Positions 1-8,907 of a stretch of DNA of 42,306 nucleotides are shown here, piece after piece; position 1 is the first letter of the stretch, and every line of letters begins with the position of its first letter. This stretch comes from Hylemonella sp. Lineage in GTDB: Bacteria > Pseudomonadota > Gammaproteobacteria > Burkholderiales > Burkholderiaceae_C. The stretch lies in assembly GCA_030680575.1 (NCBI GenBank), contig JAUXVI010000031.1:1-42306 (forward strand), written 5' to 3'. The notes under the pieces are model-generated. The model made no database searches. It saw only the letters and a program-made list of their open reading frames with translations, and had not been told where the DNA came from. The translations under genes were made by a program, and so were the position numbers.

Positions 1-141
1 AACCACCACCGACTGCTTGAACCGATTGGATATATTCCCCCTGCCGAAGCTGAAGAAAACTACTATCGGCAATTAGCCAGTCAGGCGGCCATCCCGGCCT
101 GACTTAACCCAACGGGCCTCCACGAAACCCGGGGCGATTCA
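1..141 (+). mobile_element. right end of an IS3-family insertion sequence
   Basis: Positions 1-102 encode the last 33 residues of an IS3-family OrfB transposase. The tail includes HRLLEPIGYIPPAEAEENYY and ends at TGA 100-102, which is typical of the extreme C-terminus of this DDE transposase. About 40 bp further on, the sequence reading inwards from 141 starts TGAATCGCCCCGGGTTTCG, which looks like a terminal inverted repeat of this family (TGA...CCCCGGG). I therefore place the element boundary at about 141. The left part of the element lies outside the window. It interrupts the large minus-strand gene next to it. The 3-bp target duplication expected of IS3 elements would be CTG at 142-144, but the other copy is not visible. 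Confidence 0.85.
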
Positions 142-3100
142 CTGCTGAACTTGGAGCAGTCGTTTCTACTTGGACTTGCGGAGCTTGAGCTGGCGCAGCA
201 TCCGTTTCTTCATTTTTGACCAGGGTACTAATTACGGTGGCGGTTCCTTGCTGCACTTGCTCCTCTGATGATTCGAAGGAACTACTGGCAAGTTGACCCA
301 TGGCGGCGAGCCACGGAACGCGTGGGGCTGGTTTTTTATAGCCGTGGCCAGACCAAGGTTGGAATGCACCAAGGCTTGAACGAGCTTCAATGCCATCCGA
401 GCCCTTGGCATAGGCCTCAGCCAGTTTTCTCAACTCAGGGCGATCGAAAACTTCCTGCCATGCTTGGACGCCATCACTTTCCTCCAGCAACTCTTGATCC
501 GAGGATGAGCTGGCACCTGCATCTGCAGAGTGGACATAAACATGGGAGTAGCCACGAAGGGAGATTTCTACGTCACCTTCTCGCAGCTTGGCTCGAGCGC
601 GCTCCATGAGGCCGGTCTTGCCGGGGGGGATTTCCGCATCAATCAGCATGTCAGCCAGTCGAGCTAGCCAGACATCCCTGTCAAGACGGCCTGGATCGCC
701 AAAAAGCGCTTCTCTGAACATCCCTAGGGTGGACAGAAGTTGATCCTTCGAGTCTCGGCGTGCCTTCGCCAGCCCTTCGTGGCCAACATATTTGGATTCA
801 ACAATGGAGATCACTACCCTGACACCCTCTTCGTGCTCTTCAACATTTAGGGCAAGAATGTCCGCAATGCGGCTTTCGGGCTGGGACAGCCAGCTGGCAT
901 AGTCGTCAAGGAGGAAATAGGCAGTCAGAACCTGGTCGCCATTCGCAGCGGCCCTGAACTCTTCTGCCAGCAGGTAACGGCTGAGCACCAAGCCGATCAT
1001 CTCGCCTGCAGAAACCCCTCGTTTGGCGGCGCGAAGGACAATGTCTCCAGAGACAGAAAGAGCATCACGCTTGGCTTTGTCAACGGCGGCTTGGAGTGCA
1101 TCAGAATCAAGCTGAAGATTCAGCTCCTCCAAACGGCGTCGAACCAGTACGCTGAGCAGGCGCAGCTCGGAGGTCGAGCTGACAATCATGTTGCGACCGT
1201 TGGTTGTGCCCCGACGGTACCGGACAACGGTGATGTCGTTGTGCTGAAGCTGGCGCTTGTCTAAGAGTTCGTCGTAGGTTGCTACCCACTCTGCAAGGTC
1301 GTGTGCATCCTTGATCATGCGCGCGAGTTCAGGGCTTTGCAGTGAGATCCTGCGCGCAGGAAGGAACCGTTGGTCTGGTGGGGCATCTTTTTGGCGGCAG
1401 ACTGCTGCAACCGCAGAAACGTAAGACCAACCAGAAGAGGTTTGCCATGGACAAGCGAGGAAGGTGGTCGATTTCAGTTCATCTTCCCCGGAGACGCTCC
1501 TATATGACCAGCGAGAAGGTGCATGCTCAAGGTTGGGGCGATCGTTGCTCCATGGAACTGGAAGCCACTCGGTCAGAGATGAGCGAGAAACCACGTCATG
1601 GAGAAATGCAACGTCAAAGGTCTTGAACCCTTGGGTACTTTCTGTCGGGGTGGCCGAAATCGGGGTGACGGATATCCGAAGTTTTGAGATGAAATTGTTG
1701 CTGGTTTCACTGACCACAGGCAGATCGGGATCGTCACCAGCCTTATTGACCAGTTCTCCGTATACGCTGCGCAGCTTGGCTGCTTCGGTGTGACGTACAG
1801 AAACACTGCATTGAAGCTTGCCATCCTCCTGAATTGATGAGAGTTCGCGCACAGTGGCGAGTGGAAGCTCTGCTGCATCGGCGTTGTAGAGCACCACACT
1901 GAGGTTGGTGGCCTCATGGGGTTGCAGGCCAACATATCGTTCCAGCAATTCCCTTGCTTGCTTGGCAGCAGCGGCCGGGTCCACGTCAGTCATGGCGTTT
2001 TCTGAACTCCGGATCGGAGACTCGAGCAGGCTGTAACCATTGACAGTGCTGCTTTCCGAGACGAGCACTGGGGCGCCGGAACGGGTCAGAACAGCGATTT
2101 CCGGGTAGAAGGGGTGAGCAATTTCATCCGAAAGCTCACGCATGAAGATCTCTCGATCACCGTAGAGGATGTTACCGCTCGACAACAAGTGGGTTGCAAA
2201 ACCCGCGATGCGTCGAGATTTAACCGCCAGAGCCTTCATCCTTTCGGGATGCCACGGAGGAACGATCAAGACGGGGTTGTCACCGGTGACGCGTACGGTT
2301 CCGATTGAAAGAATTTCAGAGACCAGGCGTGAGCGACATACGTCGCCACGTGCATGCTCCATCAATGTGGACAACAAGGCGCCAAACGACTCAGCTTGGC
2401 GCATGACGGCCTCACCATGCAGGCCGCTGGACAAAAAATCGTCCATGGCCTTGATGTAGTCTGACTCAAAGGTGTCCCATGCACTGCGAATAACTTCCCG
2501 CTGTGGAGTTGTCAGACGGTTCTCTTCAGACAGCTCCTTGATGCGTGCTTTGATGTCCTGGCGAAGGCTTCGCAATTTGTTCGCAGCAGGAACCAAGGAA
2601 CCTGCATCGGTGGAGTAGGTCGCCTCCAGGGTTCCCGTATCTGCGAGGGATACGTTTTGAACGCCCCCTTTTTTGCTGACGAGTCTGCGAGGAACCTCGG
2701 TGCAACCCACGGCACCCTTCTCAAGCAGGCGACGCATGTCAGCAACCAAGGAGAGTCCGATTGAAGTGGGCTTGTAACTCCATAGAAGCTGCGTTTTGGC
2801 CAAAGTAGTCTCATGACCTTTTTTGACCTCAATTAGGGCGACATCGAACTTGATCTGCAGTGCCGCTCTAGACAGAGAGGAATTGGGACGTACCTTGTTT
2901 TTCTTGTCATCCCGAAGCTCTTTTTCCTTGGCAAAGAAGGCCTCGTATTCAAAAAGTGGATCCGGTAGATTGGCATTACCGAGACGCTCAACTTTCCACT
3001 CGGCTTTGGAGCCCATGAGTTCCTTTAACCCACGATACATTGCGGAGAAATAGCTTCCAGCGTCGTAATTGAAACGCTCACGCCATTCCTTGCGGCCTTT

Positions 3101-4345
3101 GGTGACAGTAAACCGCAGAATGCGCTCACCATTGGAGTCCCTCAACCCTGCATGCAGGCTATTGACCACGCGAGCAAAGCCATCAAAGAAGTCGTTGCAT
3201 TCGATGGGCTTCCCGTAGAGGGCCTTTTCCCAACGAGCGCATAACTTCGAGTCTTGCTCAAGAAAACGTCGATGCTTGACGAAGAACTCCTCATCTTCCT
3301 CATTGAAGTCTGAGCGACGTTCACGGGATTTCAGATCTTCAAGGAGTTTTCTGCCCTCAAGATCCAGGGAATTCTCTTGCTCACACTCATGGTCGAAGAA
3401 TCGGATCGTGGAGTCTGAAAGGCCTAGTTGCTTTTCTTTTGGCTTGTCAAAGGCAAGGTATACCCCGTCACTTTCCCATTCAAACTCGGCCAGAGTTGAC
3501 GCCGCATCCATATCACCAGCAGGGGCTGCAGCAAAGGCCTCCAGTGCTTGGCGAGCGCCATCGTCCATTTCATTGGCATTCGCCTGGATGCGTTCGAGCA
3601 GCTCTTCTTGGTCCAGAGGTTGGCCGTTCTGACGAAGCTTTTTGAGCAAAGGTGCTCGTTGGGCAAAGAGCTTGGCAAACCCTTTCTGCCAGGGCATCCG
3701 AGATGCAGCATAGGTCCGGGCATTGGAGAAATAGCTTGTATCACGGGGCAGGCCCGCGCAAGGCAGAGCAAAGCCAACTGCGTCACGGATCGCCAGCCCC
3801 CGTGTTGAGATGCCATTCACAATTTCTGCGCAGAATTCTCCGAGCTGAATGAGCGACAGATCTGCGGACGAGGTCAGTAATCCACCAATGGCTGCATGAA
3901 ATACCGCTCGGTCGTCAGACACGGGCGATAGCCCGCCGGAGTGAATGGCGGCTTCAACCCATGGTTCTGCTTCATCTCGCATTTCCTTGGCGCCAATTGC
4001 CATCACGTGGCCGAGTGTGTCGGCCAGGTTGTGCTCGTTGCCATTGGCAGTCAGGATCGAGGCTTTAGTCGTGACAGCGTTATTGCGAACGTAGCCAGCG
4101 TTGTGAGGAATCAGTGTGTCCTCAGGCAAGTCCTGACCCTCAACAAGGGCCTCTGGGATCATTAAATCGACACGGGCCTCAAGGTCTGGGTTGGCAAGAA
4201 TTGCCCGTACAACGGCCGCAATCTGGCTGGATGAAAGCTTGTCTAGCCTGAAAAGCGCCGCAGAATCGCCGGGTTGGCCAGGGTTGGAAATGCGCTTGGC
4301 GAGGATGTCAGCACCGACGCGCCCAATGATGCGATCGGTCAGCAT
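104..4345 (-). pseudogene. IS-truncated very large protein with PD-(D/E)XK-like nuclease motif
   Basis: This is the last gene of a three-gene minus-strand operon. I chose ATG 4345 (MLTDRIIGRVG) because it overlaps the upstream stop and a GGGAG lies just 5' of it; an in-frame start at 4390 is less likely. About 1400 native residues remain. The last 12 (NRPGFRGGPLG plus the preceding residue) and the stop are read from the IS inverted repeat, so the native C-terminus is lost. Residues about 1162-1185 contain DILAL followed by VVISIVESKYV, a D...E-x-K arrangement between predicted beta strands that fits a PD-(D/E)XK nuclease core. A weaker LIEVKKG segment lies near residue 570. I see no Walker A motif. 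Very long proteins of this kind in defence operons (DptH-like or other HerA/FtsK proteins) often carry a C-terminal motor ATPase, which would be the missing part; this is inference. I do not recognise the family with certainty. Confidence 0.7.
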
Positions 4346-5892
4346 GCAGCTTCTCCCTTGAACGCGAACGGGTTTTCTACAAATGAGCAAGAGTCTGAGA
4401 GCATCCGAACAAGGCCCAAACCGACAAGGCGGGCTTCAAGATTTGCGCGGTTTTCGCTCAGTTCTTCTTGGTCGACGAGCTTACTGTCTACCAGGCGAAC
4501 TGCTTCGGCATCGCCAATCACCAATCCGTAACGGCGTTTGGCTTCCGTGAGGAATTCGTCAAATTGCATTCGATCTTTGACGATGGTCACCACAAGTGAC
4601 TTCAAGAGCCGGTCATTCGGTGCGTACCGGGTGCGTCGAGACAGCCTACGGGAACTCAGGCCGATAGCCCGTGACCAGGAAGCGTGGATCTTGCCAACGT
4701 GCTGTTCATGGCGAGCCAAAGCAAGCTCGACCAGATTTCCGACGAGGACCTCGGGACTTTTGCCAGAGTAGTCTTCCTCGTCTCCACCATCCGTCGGAGG
4801 CCACTGAAAGCGCTCACGCATCAGCTTGACTCTCTCAGCATCAGGGAATTCACCTTTGGCCGCGTTATCCCATTCGCCGTCCAGCCTGATTGACTCAACG
4901 TATGACCGAACCGCTTTAGCGGGGAGACCCTGATTGAACTGATAGCTGTCGCCAGAGAGGGCGCGTACCTTGGTCCTCTCTTTAGACACAATCTCGCAGA
5001 TGATTTCAACGGGATCATCGTCGCCAGAGATTTTTTTTGATCGCTCTAGGAAGTACAGGAGCATGTTCAGGCCCGTAATGGCAATCAAATGCTCCAGGGC
5101 GTCGTAAATCGGCATGTCTGTTTCCAGAACTGCCAGCCAGTCCTCACAAATTTGGTCGAAGCGATGATTCGAGACCTCGGGAAGATATCCAGAGGGGCGA
5201 GGGTCGTCAGCGATCTGAGGTTGTCCCTGCAGCGCGTAAGCCAAACGGTTCATAGGCGCCTTTCGATCAAAGAGGCGCTTGGACAAGATATCGCCTAGCT
5301 CCGCACCTCTCTTCGCGCGTGTGAGCATGAGATAGAGCAGCTCACCAGTACGGGCAAAAAATCGCCGGTCGTTGCTCATCTTCCCGCGCGGATCGATCTG
5401 TAAATCCTCATAGAGAGCATCGGGGCCGAAGGGGAAGACGAACTTCGAACTCCAGCGTTTGTTGCTGCGCGACTCAAAGGAGGATGAGCGCAACAACTCG
5501 ATGGCCTTGGCAAAGTCATCAAAACTGGAAAATGACTCGCGAAGGTACGACATGTCATCGTCGCCATTGCCAGTTTTACCTTGATCAAATTTCTCGAACC
5601 ACCGCCGCCATTTTTCTTCATCAGAGTTCGCGCTTTCGGCGATTGACTCGACGTATGGATTGTTGAACAGTAATCCACGTAGTCGGATCTGTCTCTGGGG
5701 CTGAAATTTCACGCCTCCACCCGCACCCTCATGAGGACGTAAGGGTCTGTCGAGGTTGGAGCCAAGTACGCCTAGAAACTCCAGTACCGTCAAATGTGGA
5801 AGCTGTTCGTCATACAGGCGATGGCCCCAAATGTTCTCATCGACGCAGAAATCTACGCTTCGAATCTCGGGGCGTTTGATGATTTCGCTCAT
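4339..5892 (-). CDS. uncharacterised 517-residue protein of the defence-like operon
   Basis: This is the only complete gene of the three-gene operon. Its ATG overlaps the stop of the upstream gene by 4 bp (ATGA), and its own stop overlaps the next start by 7 bp, so the three products are probably made together. The protein is soluble-looking, with no signal peptide or clear membrane segment. It is rich in charged residues, with an acidic patch (GDDD, GDEEDY) and a basic arginine-rich stretch near residue 415 (SSRRLSRRTRYAP) that could contact nucleic acid. The C-terminal 100 residues look like a compact helical domain (KRRYGLVIGDAEA, NRANLEARLVGLGL). I recognise no catalytic motif and cannot name the family. 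Its position between an apparent ATPase-like fragment and a nuclease-bearing giant suggests a structural or DNA-binding subunit of one complex. Confidence 0.75.
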   Translation of the reverse strand: MSEIIKRPEIRSVDFCVDENIWGHRLYDEQLPHLTVLEFLGVLGSNLDRPLRPHEGAGGGVKFQPQRQIRLRGLLFNNPYVESIAESANSDEEKWRRWFEKFDQGKTGNGDDDMSYLRESFSSFDDFAKAIELLRSSSFESRSNKRWSSKFVFPFGPDALYEDLQIDPRGKMSNDRRFFARTGELLYLMLTRAKRGAELGDILSKRLFDRKAPMNRLAYALQGQPQIADDPRPSGYLPEVSNHRFDQICEDWLAVLETDMPIYDALEHLIAITGLNMLLYFLERSKKISGDDDPVEIICEIVSKERTKVRALSGDSYQFNQGLPAKAVRSYVESIRLDGEWDNAAKGEFPDAERVKLMRERFQWPPTDGGDEEDYSGKSPEVLVGNLVELALARHEQHVGKIHASWSRAIGLSSRRLSRRTRYAPNDRLLKSLVVTIVKDRMQFDEFLTEAKRRYGLVIGDAEAVRLVDSKLVDQEELSENRANLEARLVGLGLVRMLSDSCSFVENPFAFKGEAAC

Positions 5893-7220
5893 TCCGGTGT
5901 CCTCACAGTAACGGGGCGAGCAAAGCCACGGCCTCCTGGTTCGATATCGATAAAGCTCAATGTCAGTGCAGACTCTTCGCCCGAGGCTTCGTCATCGTCA
6001 TCTGCAGACCGCGAATTTCGGACGATTTCCGCTTTGCGCAGCAGCTTTGCCTTGAATGCGAGCAGATCCTCTAGGCATTCATTCGAAAAGCTGGCGGGCA
6101 AAGCCCCATCGGCTACACGCGAAAGGAATTCGTGCCGAATGGGCGTCAGGTCAAAGGAGACGGAATTGCCTGGTCCTGGTGACAAAGAAATGTCGAGCTG
6201 AGGGCGACCGGTTTCATCATCGAGCTTGATGGCCATCCCTGTGCCGCCTTGCCTGCGAGAGTTGGTTTCGTGGTCGCAGAGTACGCTCACCCGGCTTTGA
6301 GTGAATCCACCAGAGCTTGCGATGAATATGCGATCGACGTTTTCAAGAAGTAGGCCGGTCAAGACGCGGTTGAGACCTCGAGAAATTCGACCTCGAATGG
6401 GCTCACTCACAGGGCGTTTGGTTTTAAGCGACTCGATGATCTCGAGGTAGTCTCCCGCAAAGCGGAATGCAGTCAATGACCAACGAGGGTAGTTTTGCTC
6501 GCTCTCTGGCAAGGTGAAATACAGACGCCGCCGCTGCACTTCCAACATTTCCAGGAATTCTGCTGAACCACCTTCTAGGCGTGCTCCTTCATGTCCTTCG
6601 AGGTACGCGTTTTGGGTCGCTCGGAATTCGGCCGTAGCCCCGTAGACCTGGTCATGATTGACCAAGCGCTCAAAATCAGCTTCGAGTCGAGAATCGTCCT
6701 TGCCGTAAACCAACAGGCCATCTACGGCATTCGTTGTTTCCTCTCCCACGCCAAAACTGGCCATAGCCTTAAAGACAGGACGATCGGATGCTCGACGCTT
6801 CGGCAAATTGGCTCCAAAGGCATTGGCATAAACACTTGCGTTCCCGACGAGACCCTCGGACTGAATCTTGGCCACATCGGCACAGGTCATGAGATTTTCT
6901 TTGGCGACTTTGGCGTCGGAGTGACCGAGAACGATGTTCGAGCACAGAGCCAACAAATCACGCACAGGCAGATGCAGACCGTTTAACCGCGCAATCTCCA
7001 TCAAGTCACCAAGTCGGCGAGCCAGTTGGCCACCATCGGTTTCACCAAGTAGCCGACGGCGATTTTCATCAATCGGACAGACTCTGCCATCTGCCTTGAG
7101 AGAGCAGGTCTTGCAGTTACTCCATTCTGAATGGCCAGCGACTGCTTTGATTACCTCTTCAAGTGTGTCCCTATTCGTCGTCCGGCTCAGGTCAAAGACA
7201 GCAAGTCTGTCTGGGGGACC
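5889..7220 (-). pseudogene. 5'-truncated first gene of the defence-like operon (C-terminal ~443 residues)
   Basis: The reading frame continues upstream of the first candidate start (TTG 7004) through plausible protein sequence (PPDRLAVFDLSRTTRNRD, then GHSEWSNCKTC and VCPIDENRRRL) until about 7220. There it ends against unrelated plus-strand sequence, with an in-frame stop at 7227-7229. The 5' part of the gene is therefore missing and no native start remains. The retained part has a CxxC plus a further Cys (codons around 7077-7115) that could bind a metal, and an acidic tail (SADDDDEASGEE). The AVFDLS / TRNRD stretch followed by a helical region resembles what follows the P-loop in some defence ATPases such as DptF-like proteins. 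That is only a resemblance, because the Walker motifs would be in the lost half. It overlaps the next gene by 4 bp. Confidence 0.65.
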
Positions 7221-7457
7221 AGTTTCTCACCTCCGAGGCCGGAACGGCTTAAACAGTTGGCCCAAACGGGGCAGTTCAAAGCCCCGGTTAGCTGTGAAAT
7301 CCATGTGGGGGAAGAGGACTGGCAAAGCATTCCTGCGAATGTTCAGGCGTTTGGCCATATGACGGGCATTCCTGTCACTGTGGTGCCCAAAGGAGGGCAT
7401 GATCTGGGCAAAGCGTATGTTGGGCCGTTGCTCGATAGATGGTTGATTCTTAACTGA
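7221..7457 (+). pseudogene. C-terminal remnant of an alpha/beta hydrolase
   Basis: On the plus strand the last 78 codons of a hydrolase-like gene are visible and end at TGA 7455-7457. The segments HVGEEDW and VVPKGGHDLG fit the acid and histidine regions that close the catalytic triad of alpha/beta hydrolases. No nucleophile elbow (GxSxG) or start remains. The frame upstream of about 7221 is the antisense of the neighbouring truncated gene and makes no sense as hydrolase. Immediately downstream the truncated ParB-like gene begins on the other strand. This is debris left by a recombination or deletion event. Confidence 0.6.
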
Positions 7458-7999
7458 AGGTGAGATATCGCCTGATATATGGTAGGTTTCATCTTACGCA
7501 GGACGGCCCCCAGGTTTGGCGAAAACGTCTGGTCACGAAGCAACTCGGCCGCTTCTGGACAGATGCCATCCAACAGATTCAGCTTCTTCTGGATGTGGCT
7601 GACGTCCACATCCAATTCACTGGCGATCCTCTCAGGTGGAATGCCGCTTTCAACGGCTCGCCTGATCATGGCGTGCTCTTGGATGCTGGAGAGGCGGCTG
7701 ATCCGATTGTTGTACGTGTAACTCTCGTCGTCCGTGGCCACCAGGCATGGAGCATCTTCAAAGCCCAACTGCTTGAGTGCCACCAGGCGAGTGTGACCAT
7801 CAAGCAGGACGTATTGACCAGACCGATTGGGTTTGCCTACTGACAAGGGCTCAATCAAGCCAACACCCTGGATGGATGTCACGATCTGTTTGAACTTGCG
7901 GGATGTCAACAATCCTTCAGGTGATTTTCGCGACGGCAGAATGACCGATAGCGGCAGGCGCAATGGGTCCGGAATGAATCCCAGAAGTGGTTTTGTCAT
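7343..7999 (-). pseudogene. 3'-truncated ParB/RepB-like protein (second ParB of the recombinase cassette)
   Basis: The first ~170 codons (7999 to about 7485) encode a ParB/Srx-type N-terminal domain: FKQIVTSIQGVGLIEPLSV, then LLDGHTRLVALKQLGFEDAPCLV. A ParB-like HTH follows (GIPPERIASELDVDVSHIQK). After LRKMKP the frame runs into the antisense of the hydrolase remnant, so the final ~45 residues are not native. Relatives I recall are about 300 residues long with a RepB-type C-terminal domain, so this copy has probably lost its dimerisation/partner region. Its ATG overlaps the stop of the first ParB-like gene by 4 bp (ATGA), making it the third cistron of the recombinase operon. Truncation is inferred from the junction, not from an alignment. 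Confidence 0.65.
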
Positions 8000-8907
8000 G
8001 CGCCACTCCCACGAGTCCAGACCCGATCAGCCAGGTACTGAGGAAGAGTGTCCAGGCCTTCGGCGCGCAACAATGTGGTGAAGTTTTCATCGGCAAGAAG
8101 CTGGCGCAGGGCGCCGACGATGAACAGCAGATTGCGTTGAGCCGTTTCTGCCTTCCTGACCAGGAGCTTTTGGCGCTCGACCTCACGCTGATAGTTTCGA
8201 ACCAGGCTGGATGTGGTGACGTCTGTATTGGCCCTTCTGGATAAAGTCCCACCACTGATGGATTTTCCATGGGTACGGCGCCGTTCGATCACACGGCGTG
8301 CCTGGATTAGCTGGTTGCCACGCAATTTCCCTGATTCGTATGCTTCCTGCATTGCGGCCTGGATAGCTTTGTCATCGTTGCCAGCGCCCGCAATAGTGAT
8401 CGCTGCATTGAGAGGTATGCGACCACTGCCGACGGCCATCAGAAGTCGCTGTTCTCCGTTTTGCAGCAGCTGCGAGATCCCTTTGACGTAATCCAGGCTC
8501 AGCCCTGTTTTTTCGGCAATGGACTTTTTGTCGTAGCCCTGATCCTGGAGTTGTTCAATGCCAATAAGGAGTTCCAGCGGGCTGAATTTGCGGCGGGCGA
8601 TGTTCTCCGTCAAGCTCATGATGAAGGCGGACTCGTTGTCAACGTTCATCACCATGGCCGGTATTTCCTTGTGTCCGAGGGCCTTGAACGCCTTAAAACG
8701 CCCTTCGCCGCAGATAAGCAAGAAGTGCTCTCCGTCTCGACTGGGCCGAGGAGTCACAACGATTGGCTTTTTGAGACCAATGCTCTGAATGTTCTCGACA
8801 ATCTGTTCGAACATCCGGTTGTTTCGCTCACGGGGATTGAGCACCTCAATCTGTTCCAGGGGAATCATCCGCAGCTCAGATGGACGATGCGCTTTAGCAC
8901 TGCTCAT
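7996..8907 (-). CDS. ParB/RepB/Spo0J-family protein beside a serine recombinase
   Basis: A complete 303-residue protein. Residues ~13-110 form a ParB N-terminal domain: IPLEQIEVLNPRERN, a CGEGRFKAFKALG segment at the position of the ParB GERR nucleotide-binding box, and TENIARRKFSPLE matching the ENxxR box. This fold binds CTP in chromosomal ParB. A KorB/ParB-type HTH follows (KKSIAEKTGLSLDYVKGI, ~130-150). The C-terminal third is basic and helical (RRVIERRRTHGK, then NYQREVERQKLLVRKAE) and looks like a coiled coil. There is no ParA here, so a simple plasmid-partition role is unlikely. ATGA overlaps with the recombinase upstream and the second ParB downstream suggest that all three act together, perhaps with ParB proteins marking or bridging recombination sites (inference). 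Confidence 0.85.
   Translation of the reverse strand: MSSAKAHRPSELRMIPLEQIEVLNPRERNNRMFEQIVENIQSIGLKKPIVVTPRPSRDGEHFLLICGEGRFKAFKALGHKEIPAMVMNVDNESAFIMSLTENIARRKFSPLELLIGIEQLQDQGYDKKSIAEKTGLSLDYVKGISQLLQNGEQRLLMAVGSGRIPLNAAITIAGAGNDDKAIQAAMQEAYESGKLRGNQLIQARRVIERRRTHGKSISGGTLSRRANTDVTTSSLVRNYQREVERQKLLVRKAETAQRNLLFIVGALRQLLADENFTTLLRAEGLDTLPQYLADRVWTRGSGA

Noticed and set aside
104..4345. Walker A motif in the giant protein (PPGKTG near residue 1230)
   Set aside because: GKT is present but the preceding G-x4 spacing is missing, so it is not a P-loop.
7131..7457. A complete plus-strand gene starting at 7131
   Set aside because: The first 30 codons are antisense of the truncated operon gene; only the part from about 7221 looks like a hydrolase.
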